Origin: Pseudomonadota bacterium
Lineage (GTDB): Bacteria; Pseudomonadota; Gammaproteobacteria; Halothiobacillales; Halothiobacillaceae
Assembly (NCBI GenBank): GCA_021801265.1
Contig: JAJYYE010000010.1
Span: forward strand, 372,001 to 436,000
Direction: 5' to 3'
Length of the DNA stretch: 64,000 bases
In this document: piece after piece, positions 7,741-15,927 of the stretch
Layout of the letters: each line of letters opens with the position of its first letter
Numbering within the stretch: position 1 is the stretch's first letter
Program-made: the position numbers and the translations under genes
Notes under the pieces: generated by a model
What the model was told of the DNA's origin: nothing
Databases searched by the model: none
The model's input: only the letters and a program-made list of their open reading frames with translations

Positions 7741-8973
7741 TTAATTCGATTCAATCAGCCGAATGTTTGTCGCTGCCCGCCGTGCTTTTTCACGTGCCAA
7801 ATCGGTGGTTTCAGCCAGTGCCAGCACCACGCCCATGCGCCGTTTGCCCGCGATATCGGGCTTGCCAAACCAGCGCACCTGGGTATCGGGCTCGGTGAGC
7901 GCTGCGGCAATGCCCGTGACCACCGGTTTGGTGTGGGTACCTTCCAGCAATAACGCGACTGAAGCGGCCGCACCGCGTGCGCGGATATTCGGAATCGGCA
8001 AGCCTAAAAAAGCGCGCACATGCAGCGCAAATTCGGATAAATCCTGGGAAATCAACGTTACCATGCCGGTATCGTGCGGACGAGGCGACACTTCACTGAA
8101 CCATACCGCGTCGCCACGCACGAACAATTCCACACCAAATAGACCGAAGCCGCCCAAGGCATTAACGACCCGCTCAGCGATCTGCTCAGACTGCGCGAGG
8201 GCGGTGGCCGACATCGCCATGGGCTGCCAACTTTCGCGGTAATCGCCATCGATTTGCACATGGCCAATCGGCGGGCAAAACGAAATGCCATCGCGGTGGC
8301 GAATCGTAAGCAGAGTAATTTCGTACTCGAATTCAATCATCGATTCGATAATCACCCGCCCACCACCTGCCCGCCCGCCCGCTTGCGCATAATCCCACGC
8401 AGTTGGGATGCCTGATTCAGCGCGCACCACCGACTGTCCCTTCCCCGATGAACTCATCACGGGCTTAACCACACAAGGTAAGCCAATACGATGGACGGCG
8501 GCGGTAAAATCGGCCAACGAATCAGCGAATTCATAACGACTGGTGAGCAGGCCCAATGCTTCGGCAGCCAAACGGCGAATGCCTTCGCGGTTCATGGTGA
8601 GGCGGGCAGCGCGAGCGTTCGGCACCACGGTCCAGCCTTCAGCTTCCAACTCAACCAGCGTTGGCGTGGCAATCGCTTCAATTTCCGGCACGATCAGGGC
8701 GGGTTTCTCCTGCTCAATCAAGGCACGCAATGCCACACCGTCGAGCATATCAATCACCAAAGCGCGGTGTGCGACTTGCATCGCAGGCGCATCGGCATAG
8801 CGATCAACGGCAATTACTTCAATGCCCAGCCGCTGCGCTTCGATAGCCACTTCTTTGCCGAGCTCACCACTACCGAGCAACATAATCCGCACCGCCTGAG
8901 CCTGACCTGGTGCGCCCAGGGCCGCCAACCGTTCACCCACATTTCTCGTGTTATCACCCCAATTATCGCTCAT
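7741..8973 (-). CDS. purT: formate-dependent phosphoribosylglycinamide formyltransferase
   Basis: ATP-grasp enzyme of 410 residues that makes formyl-GAR from GAR, formate and ATP, an alternative to the folate-dependent PurN in purine synthesis. Visible elements are the preATP-grasp loop [35 protein letters not shown] for nucleotide binding, and [28 protein letters not shown] for the metal site. The start ATG 8973 follows a GAGGG ribosome site. An upstream in-frame TTG is ignored because it would lie within the ribosome-binding stretch. It lies 11 bp downstream of the DUF3301 gene and is probably cotranscribed with it. Confidence 0.96.
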   Translation of the reverse strand: MSDNWGDNTRNVGERLAALGAPGQAQAVRIMLLGSGELGKEVAIEAQRLGIEVIAVDRYADAPAMQVAHRALVIDMLDGVALRALIEQEKPALIVPEIEAIATPTLVELEAEGWTVVPNARAARLTMNREGIRRLAAEALGLLTSRYEFADSLADFTAAVHRIGLPCVVKPVMSSSGKGQSVVRAESGIPTAWDYAQAGGRAGGGRVIIESMIEFEYEITLLTIRHRDGISFCPPIGHVQIDGDYRESWQPMAMSATALAQSEQIAERVVNALGGFGLFGVELFVRGDAVWFSEVSPRPHDTGMVTLISQDLSEFALHVRAFLGLPIPNIRARGAAASVALLLEGTHTKPVVTGIAAALTEPDTQVRWFGKPDIAGKRRMGVVLALAETTDLAREKARRAATNIRLIESN

Positions 8974-8984
8974 AGCACCCTCTT

Positions 8985-9320
8985 TCAACCTTCTGGCAAT
9001 GGCGCGGATAAATCCAAATCAACCGCCTCAACGCGCCGCCCGACAAAAATAACCGAACCCGCAAAACGGGCGGCACCGGATGGCGTAAATTCAAAGCTGA
9101 ACACCCGCTCCAATACCAAACCGCCCTCAACCCGACGCAAACGCAAACGCCGCAAACCCACCGATTCATCCAGAAACTGCGCCCCAACACGGCTACACGC
9201 CTGCTTGGCTAACGCCAACGCACGCCGATGCAGCTGATCCTGTTGCCACCAAAAATAGGCAATGCCGCCCAGCAGCAGCACGATAAACACATCACCTAGG
9301 CTCAAAGAATCAGTCCTCAA
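8985..9320 (-). CDS. DUF3301 family small membrane protein
   Basis: Protein of 111 residues with one N-terminal transmembrane helix ([16 protein letters not shown], about residues 10-25). The sequence after it, [29 protein letters not shown], is the signature of the DUF3301 family, which is common in gammaproteobacteria and has no known function. The soluble part probably faces the cytoplasm. The start used is TTG at 9320; nearby GTG and TTG codons are possible, as no clear ribosome site decides between them. It is directly upstream of purT. Confidence 0.8.
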   Translation of the reverse strand: MRTDSLSLGDVFIVLLLGGIAYFWWQQDQLHRRALALAKQACSRVGAQFLDESVGLRRLRLRRVEGGLVLERVFSFEFTPSGAARFAGSVIFVGRRVEAVDLDLSAPLPEG

Positions 9321-9476
9321 AAAAAATCACCGGAGGGCAGTCCCATGCAAAGTATCTTCCAAGCGACTACCCAATCAATCGACCGCCATCTTAAACCAAG
9401 GAGCCTCCGATTAACGCCCTAAGCCCGCAATTTCATCGTGCTCGAAACAAAACACACCAAAAATCGCAAATCCTGC

Positions 9477-9505
9477 TTGCCTTTGTCACACAAACGAGAT
9501 AAATT
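9477..9505 (+). promoter_or_regulatory. promoter of tRNA-Leu(CAA)
   Basis: TTGCCT (9477-9482), 17 bases, then TAAATT (9500-9505), followed by a G/C-only stretch just before the tRNA. A GC-rich discriminator is typical of stable-RNA promoters under stringent control. Confidence 0.55.
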
Positions 9506-9514
9506 GCGCGCCTC

Positions 9515-9601
9515 GCCTGGGTGGCGGAATTGGTAGACGCAGTGGATTCAAAATCCACCGATAGCGATATCGTGTCGGTTCGAGTCCGACCCTAGGCACC
9601 A
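9515..9601 (+). tRNA. tRNA-Leu, anticodon CAA
   Basis: The acceptor stem GCCTGGG pairs with CCTAGGC, the D-loop contains GGTAGACGC, and the anticodon stem-loop carries CAA, reading UUG. A long variable arm of the class II type and the T-loop GGTTCGAGTCC follow, and the CCA end is encoded at 9599-9601. It stands at the left border of a 9-kb accessory region, a common position for an integration target. Confidence 0.97.
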
Positions 9602-9603
9602 CA

Positions 9604-9620
9604 CATTGATTATAAATCAA
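9604..9620. repeat. inverted repeat just after tRNA-Leu
   Basis: ATTGATT and AATCAAT flank three central bases immediately 3' of the tRNA. It may be part of the tRNA 3' trailer or a remnant of an attachment region. I found no second copy by eye. Confidence 0.35.
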
Positions 9621-9662
9621 TAAGTTATATGTTGCTCAGTGCATTTCCGGTGCATTGAAATT

Positions 9663-9694
9663 CAAAAAAGTCCCGTTAGTCCGGGCTTTTTTTT
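9663..9694. terminator. intrinsic terminator after tRNA-Leu(CAA)
   Basis: An A-run, a short GC stem (CCCG with CGGG, plus a flanking G-C pair across a bulged base) and a run of eight T. It can stop the tRNA transcript on the plus strand and, because of its A-run, transcripts of the transglycosylase gene coming the other way. Confidence 0.7.
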
Positions 9695-9701
9695 GCCCAA
9701 A

Positions 9702-10208
9702 TTATTCTCCCTGCCATGCCACCGTTATCCTCGACAGCATGGCCTGAACCACGCTTGATGATTGAACATGCGTACCCCGATCCCGTGTGACCTTCGCCAC
9801 ATACCCATTGGCAAAGCCATTTCTGAAGTTATCCGTGTTGTAGGCCAATAGCGCCCGTTTGAGGGATTTTTGCCCCTGGCCAATATCCTTGGCTGATTTG
9901 AGGTAGAAGTTCTGCAATATCTGGGCGCCTGCCTTGATGTTGGTGCAAGGGTCGAATACCTGCTCAACGCTCAAATTGAGCAGGCTCAAATTTTTCACAT
10001 TGACCTGCATCACATCCATGTCGATGCTGTATCCCATTCCAATCAGCCGGTTCGCCTCGCGCACGGCCTCCGCCCTGCTTTTGGGTTGGCGGGGTAGAAC
10101 ATAATGACCATTGACGCCAATTGTCCACGGATTACCGCCGGACTCCACCCGCACAATGGCGTCAGCTTGGGCTGAATTCTGTTTGAAATACTCACCCATG
10201 CCGATCAC
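9702..10208 (-). CDS. VirB1-like lytic transglycosylase, N-terminally truncated
   Basis: Goose-lysozyme/SLT-fold domain of the type found in conjugation and type IV secretion systems (VirB1, TrbN), which locally opens peptidoglycan. The catalytic glutamate lies in RVESGGNPWTIGVNG near residue 22, followed by GMGYSIDMDVMQVN, FDPCTNIKAGAQIL and LLAYNTDNFRNGFANGYV. The 168-residue frame begins GTG right after an in-frame stop. No signal peptide is present, and the domain starts almost immediately, so the export signal seems lost. No other conjugation gene lies nearby. It is probably a stranded fragment of a mobile element and probably not secreted. Confidence 0.7.
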   Translation of the reverse strand: MIGMGEYFKQNSAQADAIVRVESGGNPWTIGVNGHYVLPRQPKSRAEAVREANRLIGMGYSIDMDVMQVNVKNLSLLNLSVEQVFDPCTNIKAGAQILQNFYLKSAKDIGQGQKSLKRALLAYNTDNFRNGFANGYVAKVTRDRGTHVQSSSVVQAMLSRITVAWQGE

Positions 10209-10485
10209 TCATGCACACTTCGCTGAATGCTTCTGAGCAGGCCGCTAGCCTTCTAGCACTACTCTGATTTCGCTAGTAATTTGCTTTATTTTATGTGTAG
10301 TTTGGGTGGACTCATCAAGAAACCCATCGGTCCGCTTTTCGGCACAAAGCCGACCATCAGGCAGGGTGTTGTTAACATTCACTATCGGCTAGAAGCAGAC
10401 AAAATGACGAAAACCATATATCGAATATTTGGTTTGCGGCGTCTGAAAAATCCATCCTGGACTCCTCAGAGTACGCTGCGTCGGT
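10209..10485. other. intergenic stretch without recognised genes
   Basis: 277 bases between the start of the truncated transglycosylase and the stop of the diguanylate cyclase gene, both on the minus strand. Short frames here show no recognisable protein. I see no clear promoter. Confidence 0.4.
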
Positions 10486-12435
10486 TCACTCTTCGGACTT
10501 GGGTTGGGTTTTCGCCTGAGTGTAGAACCGGTACGTGCTACTGCCCATATCTTTGGCCAGATACATGGCCTTGTCACTATGCTTGATCAGTGTTTCGACA
10601 TCTTCGCCGTCCTTGGGGTAGACCGCAATTCCTATACTGGCACTTGGCTGGAGGAATTGCCCATGGATTTCGACGGGTTCCAATAAGGCCGCGATGATTT
10701 TCTGGGCTACCTGGCCGGGATCGTCAGGGGCGCTGATATTGGCCAGCACAACGATGAATTCGTCGCCGCTCTGTCGACCGACGGTATCTTCCGCCCGCAG
10801 GGTTCCGGTGAGTCGCTGGGCGACAGTTTTCAGCAGAATGTCGCCCACATCGTGTCCAAGTGTGTCGTTTACACTTTTGAACTTATTTAGATCGATGAAC
10901 ATAACGGCAAATTGTGATTTTGTGCGTTGGACCCGGGCAATGGATTGTTCGATGCGATCCTGAACCAGCCTGCGATTCGGCAGATCCGTTAAAGCGTCGT
11001 AATGGGCGAGATGAACGATCTTCGACTCGATTGCCTTGCGCTCGGTGATGTCGTGCATGATGCCGATGAATTTGCGTTGATCCTGCAGTTTGAATTCGGA
11101 AACGCGCAGTTCCATGGGGAAAGTCGTGCCGTCTCGACGCCGTCCTTCCAGCTCGCGCACGGAACCGATGACATGTCGTTCGCCGGTCTGCAGGTAATGC
11201 TGGACATAATGATCGTGTTCGCTCGCAAAGGGTTCCGGCATCAGTATTGAGATGTTTTTTCCGATGGCATCCGCTCGGGCGTACTGGAAAATGCGTTCGG
11301 CAGCCGGGTTGAAGATTTCGATTGTGCCATCCGCATTGATACTGATGATCCCCTCATCGGCGTTTTCCAGGAGCAGACGGACATGATTTTCGCTATCGCG
11401 AAGACGGGAATAGGCGTGACGCGTTTCCCTTTCGGACCGGACCAGTTCAAACACCAATGGGGAGAGAAGCCATTTCAGGGCCAGTAGGGCGAAAGCGATC
11501 ATCAGCGCCATCAAGGGCAGGAGGTAGCGCAACTGCTGCCAGACCGGCGCATAAAGCTCGGCGCTATCGATTTTCAGCACCATCCCCAGCCCTAAATGAC
11601 CCACCGGGCTATAGGCTGCGACGACTTCCTGATGGCGGTAATCATGGGCGATGACGAAGCCGGTTTCCCCTTTCAGGGCGTAACTCATCGGCAGCGGGGT
11701 GCCGGGCGACGCATTGAAACTTAGATCCATGGTGTGCGGGTGCAGTGTCGTGGGAAAACACAGCATACGGTCCGTGCCTTCGGGTGCACACAAGGCCAGG
11801 TCAGAGGTCGTACCCTGCCGTGTGGTATCGATAAACATCGTATTCAGTACGCTCAGTGGGGTTTCGGTGACGACCTTGCCAATCGTTCGTCCGTCTTCGT
11901 CAATATTCATTTCGGCACGCAGGTAGTAATGCTGTGCGTAAAGCAGACGCATATTGCTCGCAAAATGGATCGGGACTTCGAGTACGGGCTTTTCAGTAAA
12001 GGTACCGGCCTGGGCGATCTTTTGTCCCTTTTGGTCATATATCGCAATCGCGGATAATCCAGTCATCAAAAATGATTCGGCACCCTGCTGCAGCGCCGCC
12101 TGGGCGGTGGGGTCCAAGCCCTGTCGTTCATTGATCTCGTTGATTTGTTTTATCAAAAATGGTCGTGTGGCGACCGTGGCGGTTTTTTCAAAAGCCTGTC
12201 TGATTTCAGACTGGGTAAGCACAACATGGTTGTGTAGAGCCGTTTGGAGGCTGGTTCTGAGCAAATTTTGCGCATGATTTTTCATGATGTAGAAAACCGA
12301 TGCACCAACGGAAATTGCCACCACGATCAGAATCATCCGGGTAACAAAAATAATACGTTGCTGATTGATTTTTGGATGTTTCACGCGTGATGGGTGCTCA
12401 TGGTTTTGTTTTGCGCTCACATTTTGCCACAGCAC
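10486..12435 (-). CDS. membrane PAS-GGDEF diguanylate cyclase
   Basis: Predicted inner-membrane sensor enzyme of 649 residues making cyclic di-GMP. A transmembrane helix (about 34-50), a periplasmic sensing region of about 250 residues, a second helix (about 304-324), a PAS domain (about 346-465) and a GGDEF domain (about 475-640) follow in order. The catalytic loop reads SGDEF at 556-560, with serine for the first glycine. The product-inhibition site RAED lies at the canonical five-residue spacing upstream (547-550). The start is GTG 12435 with weak support; a GTG at 12420 is also possible. It sits in the accessory region, between a truncated transglycosylase and a dead IS630 element. Confidence 0.9.
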   Translation of the reverse strand: MLWQNVSAKQNHEHPSRVKHPKINQQRIIFVTRMILIVVAISVGASVFYIMKNHAQNLLRTSLQTALHNHVVLTQSEIRQAFEKTATVATRPFLIKQINEINERQGLDPTAQAALQQGAESFLMTGLSAIAIYDQKGQKIAQAGTFTEKPVLEVPIHFASNMRLLYAQHYYLRAEMNIDEDGRTIGKVVTETPLSVLNTMFIDTTRQGTTSDLALCAPEGTDRMLCFPTTLHPHTMDLSFNASPGTPLPMSYALKGETGFVIAHDYRHQEVVAAYSPVGHLGLGMVLKIDSAELYAPVWQQLRYLLPLMALMIAFALLALKWLLSPLVFELVRSERETRHAYSRLRDSENHVRLLLENADEGIISINADGTIEIFNPAAERIFQYARADAIGKNISILMPEPFASEHDHYVQHYLQTGERHVIGSVRELEGRRRDGTTFPMELRVSEFKLQDQRKFIGIMHDITERKAIESKIVHLAHYDALTDLPNRRLVQDRIEQSIARVQRTKSQFAVMFIDLNKFKSVNDTLGHDVGDILLKTVAQRLTGTLRAEDTVGRQSGDEFIVVLANISAPDDPGQVAQKIIAALLEPVEIHGQFLQPSASIGIAVYPKDGEDVETLIKHSDKAMYLAKDMGSSTYRFYTQAKTQPKSEE

Positions 12436-12510
12436 AGAACTTGGTTTTTATTGGAATGGATGCTTTTTCAAATACCTGACAAGGATTTATCTATCCGCCT
12501 ATTGGTGCTG

Positions 12511-12526
12511 GGGTGTAATCCCCCCA
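12511..12526. repeat. GC hairpin at the 3' side of the IS630 remnant
   Basis: GGGG and CCCC flank a short loop just beyond the transposase stop. It may mark the element's end or a terminator; no matching terminal repeat was found on the other side. Confidence 0.3.
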
Positions 12527-12530
12527 GGAA

Positions 12531-13653
12531 CTAGGGTAGTGCTTCGTTTTTCTTTGAACCGAGTTTTCGGTTGGCACGAATGACTTTCTGGAGGATGTCA
12601 TTGGTCTTGGCCGTCCAGACGAAGGGTTTGGGGTTTTGATTGTGCATGCTGATGTACTCCTCGATAGCGGCGATTTGTTCTGGCACGCGGCGAAAGATGC
12701 CGCGCTCCAGTCGGTCGGTGGAGAGGCTGCGGAAGAAGCGCTTGACCATATTGAGCCAAGAAGCGGACGTCGGCGTGAAATGAATATGGAAACGCGGATG
12801 CTTTTCCAGCCATGCCTGAACAGCGGGATGTTTGTGCGTCGCGTAATTGTCGCAGATCAGATGCAGTGCCTTGCCTTTTGGCGTCTCGCGATCAATCTGC
12901 CGCAAGAACTGAAGCCACTCGCTGTGGCGATGCCGCGGCTGACACTGGGCGATGACCTGTCCGTCGAGCACATTGAGCGCAGCGAACAAGGTGGTCGTGC
13001 CGTTACGTTTGTAGTCATGGGTCATGGTGGCCGCACGTCCTTTCTTCAGAGGCAGCCCGGGCTGCGTGCGGCCAAGTGCCTGCACCTGGCTTTTTTCATC
13101 GCAGCACAGAACCAACGCGTGCTCCGGCGGCGAAAGGTATAAGCCAACGATGTCTTCGAGTTTTTCGACAAACAGCGGGTCGCGCGAAGACCTTGAAGGT
13201 CTCAACCAAGTGTGGCTTGAGACCATGCGCCCGCCACACTTTGAGCACCGTTGTATCCGAAACGCCGAGTTTGGCGGCAAGGCGGCGCGTGCTCCAGTGG
13301 GTTGCGCCTGCTGGTTCCGTCTGCGTCGTCACACGTACGATTTCCGCAGCGTCGCTATGCGGCTTTCGCCCGCTGCGCGGCAAGTCTGACTGAATCGCCC
13401 CCACCCCACCCACGGCAAATCGACCGCGCCATGTAATCACCGGACCTCGACTGATTTCGAGTTGCCGCGCAATTTCATGATTCCCCACACCAGCCGCCGC
13501 GAGCAGGACTATGCGCGCACGCCTTACGCTGCACGCATCTAACGTCTGCGATCTCACCTAACGCTCCAGTTCGCTTTGTTGCCCATCGGTCAGACTGATT
13601 TGTCGTAACCGCTCGTGCCTCGCTAATCGGAGTAGCGGTATTACCGCCAACAT
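12531..13653 (-). pseudogene. IS630-family transposase, broken by three lesions
   Basis: Remnant of a DDE transposase. Reading from ATG 13653 (MLAVIPLLRLARHERLRQIS) the frame meets an in-frame TAG at 13558-13560, just before VRSQTLDACSVRRARIVLL. It then continues through a helix-turn-helix region to HLVETFKV. There one extra T near 13183 shifts the frame before [15 protein letters not shown]. The C-terminal catalytic domain keeps the aspartates of CCDEKSQ and [10 protein letters not shown]. The final acidic residue in [10 protein letters not shown] is lysine, where the family has glutamate. The gene runs to its natural stop at 12531. It is inactive unless rescued in trans. Clear terminal inverted repeats were not found. 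Confidence 0.88.
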
Positions 13654-13658
13654 CCGAT

Positions 13659-13676
13659 ATGTTCGAGCACGAACAT
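13659..13676. repeat. 18-bp inverted repeat upstream of hipB
   Basis: ATGTTCG (13659-13665) and CGAACAT (13670-13676) form a perfect 7-bp inverted repeat around AGCA, just upstream of the hipB promoter and beside the transposase start. It could be an operator for HipB or a transposon-end structure. Confidence 0.45.
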
Positions 13677-13678
13677 GG

Positions 13679-13736
13679 TTGATATTTAGACCATTATGCG
13701 TATACTTTGCCTTAAGTGGTTTTAATTTAGACCATT
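13679..13736 (+). promoter_or_regulatory. hipBA promoter with paired operator-like repeats
   Basis: TTGATA (13679-13684) and TATACT (13701-13706), 16 bases apart, make a good sigma-70 promoter. An exact 12-bp direct repeat, ATTTAGACCATT, occurs at 13684-13695, inside the spacer, and again at 13725-13736, just past the expected transcription start. The copies are 41 bp apart, about four helical turns. This layout suits cooperative autorepression by HipB or a HipA-HipB complex. Confidence 0.65.
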
Positions 13737-13747
13737 TTGAGGTAGCA

Positions 13748-14095
13748 ATGTCTGTAAAAATCCCGACACCAGTACCCTCTGAAATGTCAGTCTACTTCAT
13801 GTCCGATGAAGAGATTTTGGCAAACGTAGGTGATCGCGCCCGGAGTCATCGTCTGGCCATGAACACCACTCAGGAAGAGCTGGCCGCTCACGCCGGGGTA
13901 TCACGTTCATGCGTGCGCTCATTTGAGCGAGGGGACTCCATCAGCACCGGAAACATGGCGAAGCTACTCCGCAGCCTGCGCCTGCTTCAACAGTTTTACG
14001 ACTCAATACCGCCTGTTGAGGTGGACATGTACAAACGCATTGCCGAACAGGTCTCGGCCCGACTTAGGGCGACAAGATCAAGGAAGAAAAAATGA
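13748..14095 (+). CDS. hipB: HipB-like XRE-family antitoxin
   Basis: DNA-binding antitoxin of 115 residues that should bind and inhibit the HipA kinase and repress the operon. An XRE helix-turn-helix spans roughly residues 30-85 (VGDRARSHRLAMNTTQEELA, then AAHAGVSRSCVRSFERGD). The tail is very basic (RATRSRKKK). The ATG at 13748 has a GAGG ribosome site six bases upstream; a longer frame from 13679 would start inside the promoter. It overlaps hipA by four bases (ATGA), the normal coupled antitoxin-first order. Confidence 0.88.
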   Translation: MSVKIPTPVPSEMSVYFMSDEEILANVGDRARSHRLAMNTTQEELAAHAGVSRSCVRSFERGDSISTGNMAKLLRSLRLLQQFYDSIPPVEVDMYKRIAEQVSARLRATRSRKKK

Positions 14096-15435
14096 GTGAC
14101 GCCATTATCGTGCGCCTATGGGGCGAAAACATCGGGGCCGTATTCATGGGTAGCAGGGGGTACGCCTTTGCCTACTCCGATCAGTTCACCAATAGGGGAG
14201 TAGAGGTGTCTCCGCTTCTGATGCCGCTGTCCAATCTGTCGTACAGCTTCCCAAGGCTGAATGATGAGACCTACTACGGTCTGCCGGGAATGATCGCGGA
14301 TGCCCTGCCGGACAAGTTCGGTAACGCGGTCATCAACGCCTATATGCAGACAAAGGGGATTGCCCCCAACAAGATCACCGCCCTTCAACGTCTAGCCTAC
14401 ATTGGTCGGCGCGGCATGGGCGCGCTTGAGTTTGAGCCCGTGGATGACGGCACGCACGAGAACAGCCTCTACCGCGAGCCACTGGTCATGCGTGACATGA
14501 TCAAATCGGCCCGGCGGGTGCTCTTGGGTGAAATGCCCGACATCCGTAGCCAGCTCATCGAGATTGGTGCATCGGCGGGCGGTGCGCGCGCCAAGGCGGT
14601 CATCGGGTACAGCCCGGATACCGGCAACATCGTCTCCGGCCAGTTTGATGTCCCGGACGGGTATCAACACTACCTGATCAAGTTCGATGGCGTGGAAGGC
14701 ACTAGGCGTGGTATCTACGGACGCCGTGAGTCAGCATATCTCTCGATGGCCGCCGCCGCCAGCATCAACGTACCCGACCACTTCCTGCTCGAAGACGAGG
14801 ATCGAGCGCACCTGATGATTCGCCGTTTTGATCGAACCGAGCGTGGCGAGAAAATTCACATGCAATCCCTCTGCGGCATTGCTCACCTCGACTTCAACCA
14901 GCGGATGACGACTGATTACGGCACGTTTCTTCGAGTGATCAGGCAGCTTGGATTGAGCGCCGTCGAAACAGAAGAGGGGTTCCGCCGCATGGTGTTTAAT
15001 GTGCTCGGGGTCAATCAGGACGACCACACCAAGAACCAGTCGTTTCTTATGGATCGGCAGGGTCAATGGTCGCTCGCCCCGGCTTACGACCTTGCATTCG
15101 CGTGGAATCCGGACCCGAGCAGTTGGACTCATCAACACCAAATGCTGATCAACGGCAAGGCGCTCGGGATCACCCGTAATGATATGCACGAGGTGGCCAA
15201 GGCCGGGAGCATCAAGAAGGTCCGAGTGGACGAGATCATTGACGAGGTGGCTGATGCGATCAGGCTGTGGCCTGAGTTTGCAGCCGACGCGAAAGTCGGT
15301 GATGAGGAATTCCATCTGATTGAAGGCAAACAGGTCGAGGCAATGGCCTCCGTGTCTCCACGGTCAGGACAGACCGCCATGACTGACGACCAACAGGAGC
15401 CGGTCAGCTCGGGAAATCCATCACCGGCATCCTGA
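14092..15435 (+). CDS. hipA: HipA-family serine/threonine kinase toxin
   Basis: Type II toxin of 447 residues. Relatives phosphorylate aminoacyl-tRNA synthetases such as GltX and cause growth arrest and persistence. The N-terminal domain (about 1-110) precedes the kinase region. Visible elements are the glycine-rich autophosphorylation-type loop SAGGARAKA (161-169), the ATP-binding lysine in YLIKFD (about 194-199), the catalytic loop VNQDDHTKN (307-315) and the metal-binding APAYDL (329-334). All key residues look intact, so the module is probably functional. A C-terminal extension of about 30 Ser/Thr/Gln-rich residues is unusual. The gene lies between two dead transposon remnants, as expected for an acquired module. 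Confidence 0.88.
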   Translation: MSDAIIVRLWGENIGAVFMGSRGYAFAYSDQFTNRGVEVSPLLMPLSNLSYSFPRLNDETYYGLPGMIADALPDKFGNAVINAYMQTKGIAPNKITALQRLAYIGRRGMGALEFEPVDDGTHENSLYREPLVMRDMIKSARRVLLGEMPDIRSQLIEIGASAGGARAKAVIGYSPDTGNIVSGQFDVPDGYQHYLIKFDGVEGTRRGIYGRRESAYLSMAAAASINVPDHFLLEDEDRAHLMIRRFDRTERGEKIHMQSLCGIAHLDFNQRMTTDYGTFLRVIRQLGLSAVETEEGFRRMVFNVLGVNQDDHTKNQSFLMDRQGQWSLAPAYDLAFAWNPDPSSWTHQHQMLINGKALGITRNDMHEVAKAGSIKKVRVDEIIDEVADAIRLWPEFAADAKVGDEEFHLIEGKQVEAMASVSPRSGQTAMTDDQQEPVSSGNPSPAS

Positions 15436-15483
15436 ATCTATCCAGGGCTGGTTAGGGCTAAATAGCGTAAGCGTCCGGCCGCC

Positions 15484-15504
15484 CCACCTGTAAAACTCAG
15501 GTGG
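15484..15504. repeat. hairpin at the break point of the IS66 fragment
   Basis: CCACCTG (15484-15490) and CAGGTGG (15498-15504) form a perfect 7-bp stem. It sits exactly where homology to the IS66 transposase ends, 49 bp after the hipA stop, and may be a scar or a weak terminator. Confidence 0.35.
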
Positions 15505-15716
15505 CCGGATGGCATTTTCCACCGGATTATTATCGATGGGCAGATGTCCGGTTTCTGCATAGCGGATCAGTGCTGGCCAGCGTTTGAGGGTGTAGTCCAT
15601 GGCTTTGGCAGTGGCGCTTCCCGGTGCGATTTTCTTGCGGGTGGTGGCAAGCCAGTGATTGAATTAGTCCAGTTTGTCACAGGCTCGCTGGCGCAGGAGG
15701 TGTCTTTCGCCCAAAG
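15502..15716 (-). pseudogene. IS66-family transposase (TnpC) C-terminal fragment
   Basis: About 70 codons of the C-terminal region of an IS66 transposase. The hallmark stretch reads AMDYTLKRWPALIRYAETGH and continues LPIDNNPVENAIRP, which in intact enzymes leads to the conserved FALGRKNW segment. Here homology stops abruptly after NAIRP at about 15502. A TAA replaces a glutamine codon upstream, in KLD-stop-FNHWLATTRKK. There is no start, and no TnpA or TnpB. It is a relic only. Confidence 0.8.
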
Positions 15717-15927
15717 AAGTCTCTTTGGACGTTCAGAGAACCCCAAATTCCCGACACGTCCGGACGATTAGGATTCCCTCGAGGCCATCCGTGAAAACGG
15801 GGTAGAACCCGTATTAAGTAAGCTGCCTTGCCGCCAATCTTGAGTTAAAAGCAAGGCCGACAAAACGAATCAGTCCTGACTGCGCCAACATTGAATGGGG
15901 CGGAATAATCCGGCCGATCAATCCCGT
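15717..15927. other. intergenic stretch without recognised genes
   Basis: Between the IS66 fragment and the methyltransferase stop. It contains a small hairpin (ACGGG with CCCGT around 15798-15813) without a T-run. No coding sequence is recognised; it is probably decayed element sequence. Confidence 0.35.

Noticed and set aside
13096-13280. Programmed frameshift producing an active IS630 transposase
   Set aside because: A separate nonsense codon and loss of the catalytic acidic residue make the protein inactive regardless.
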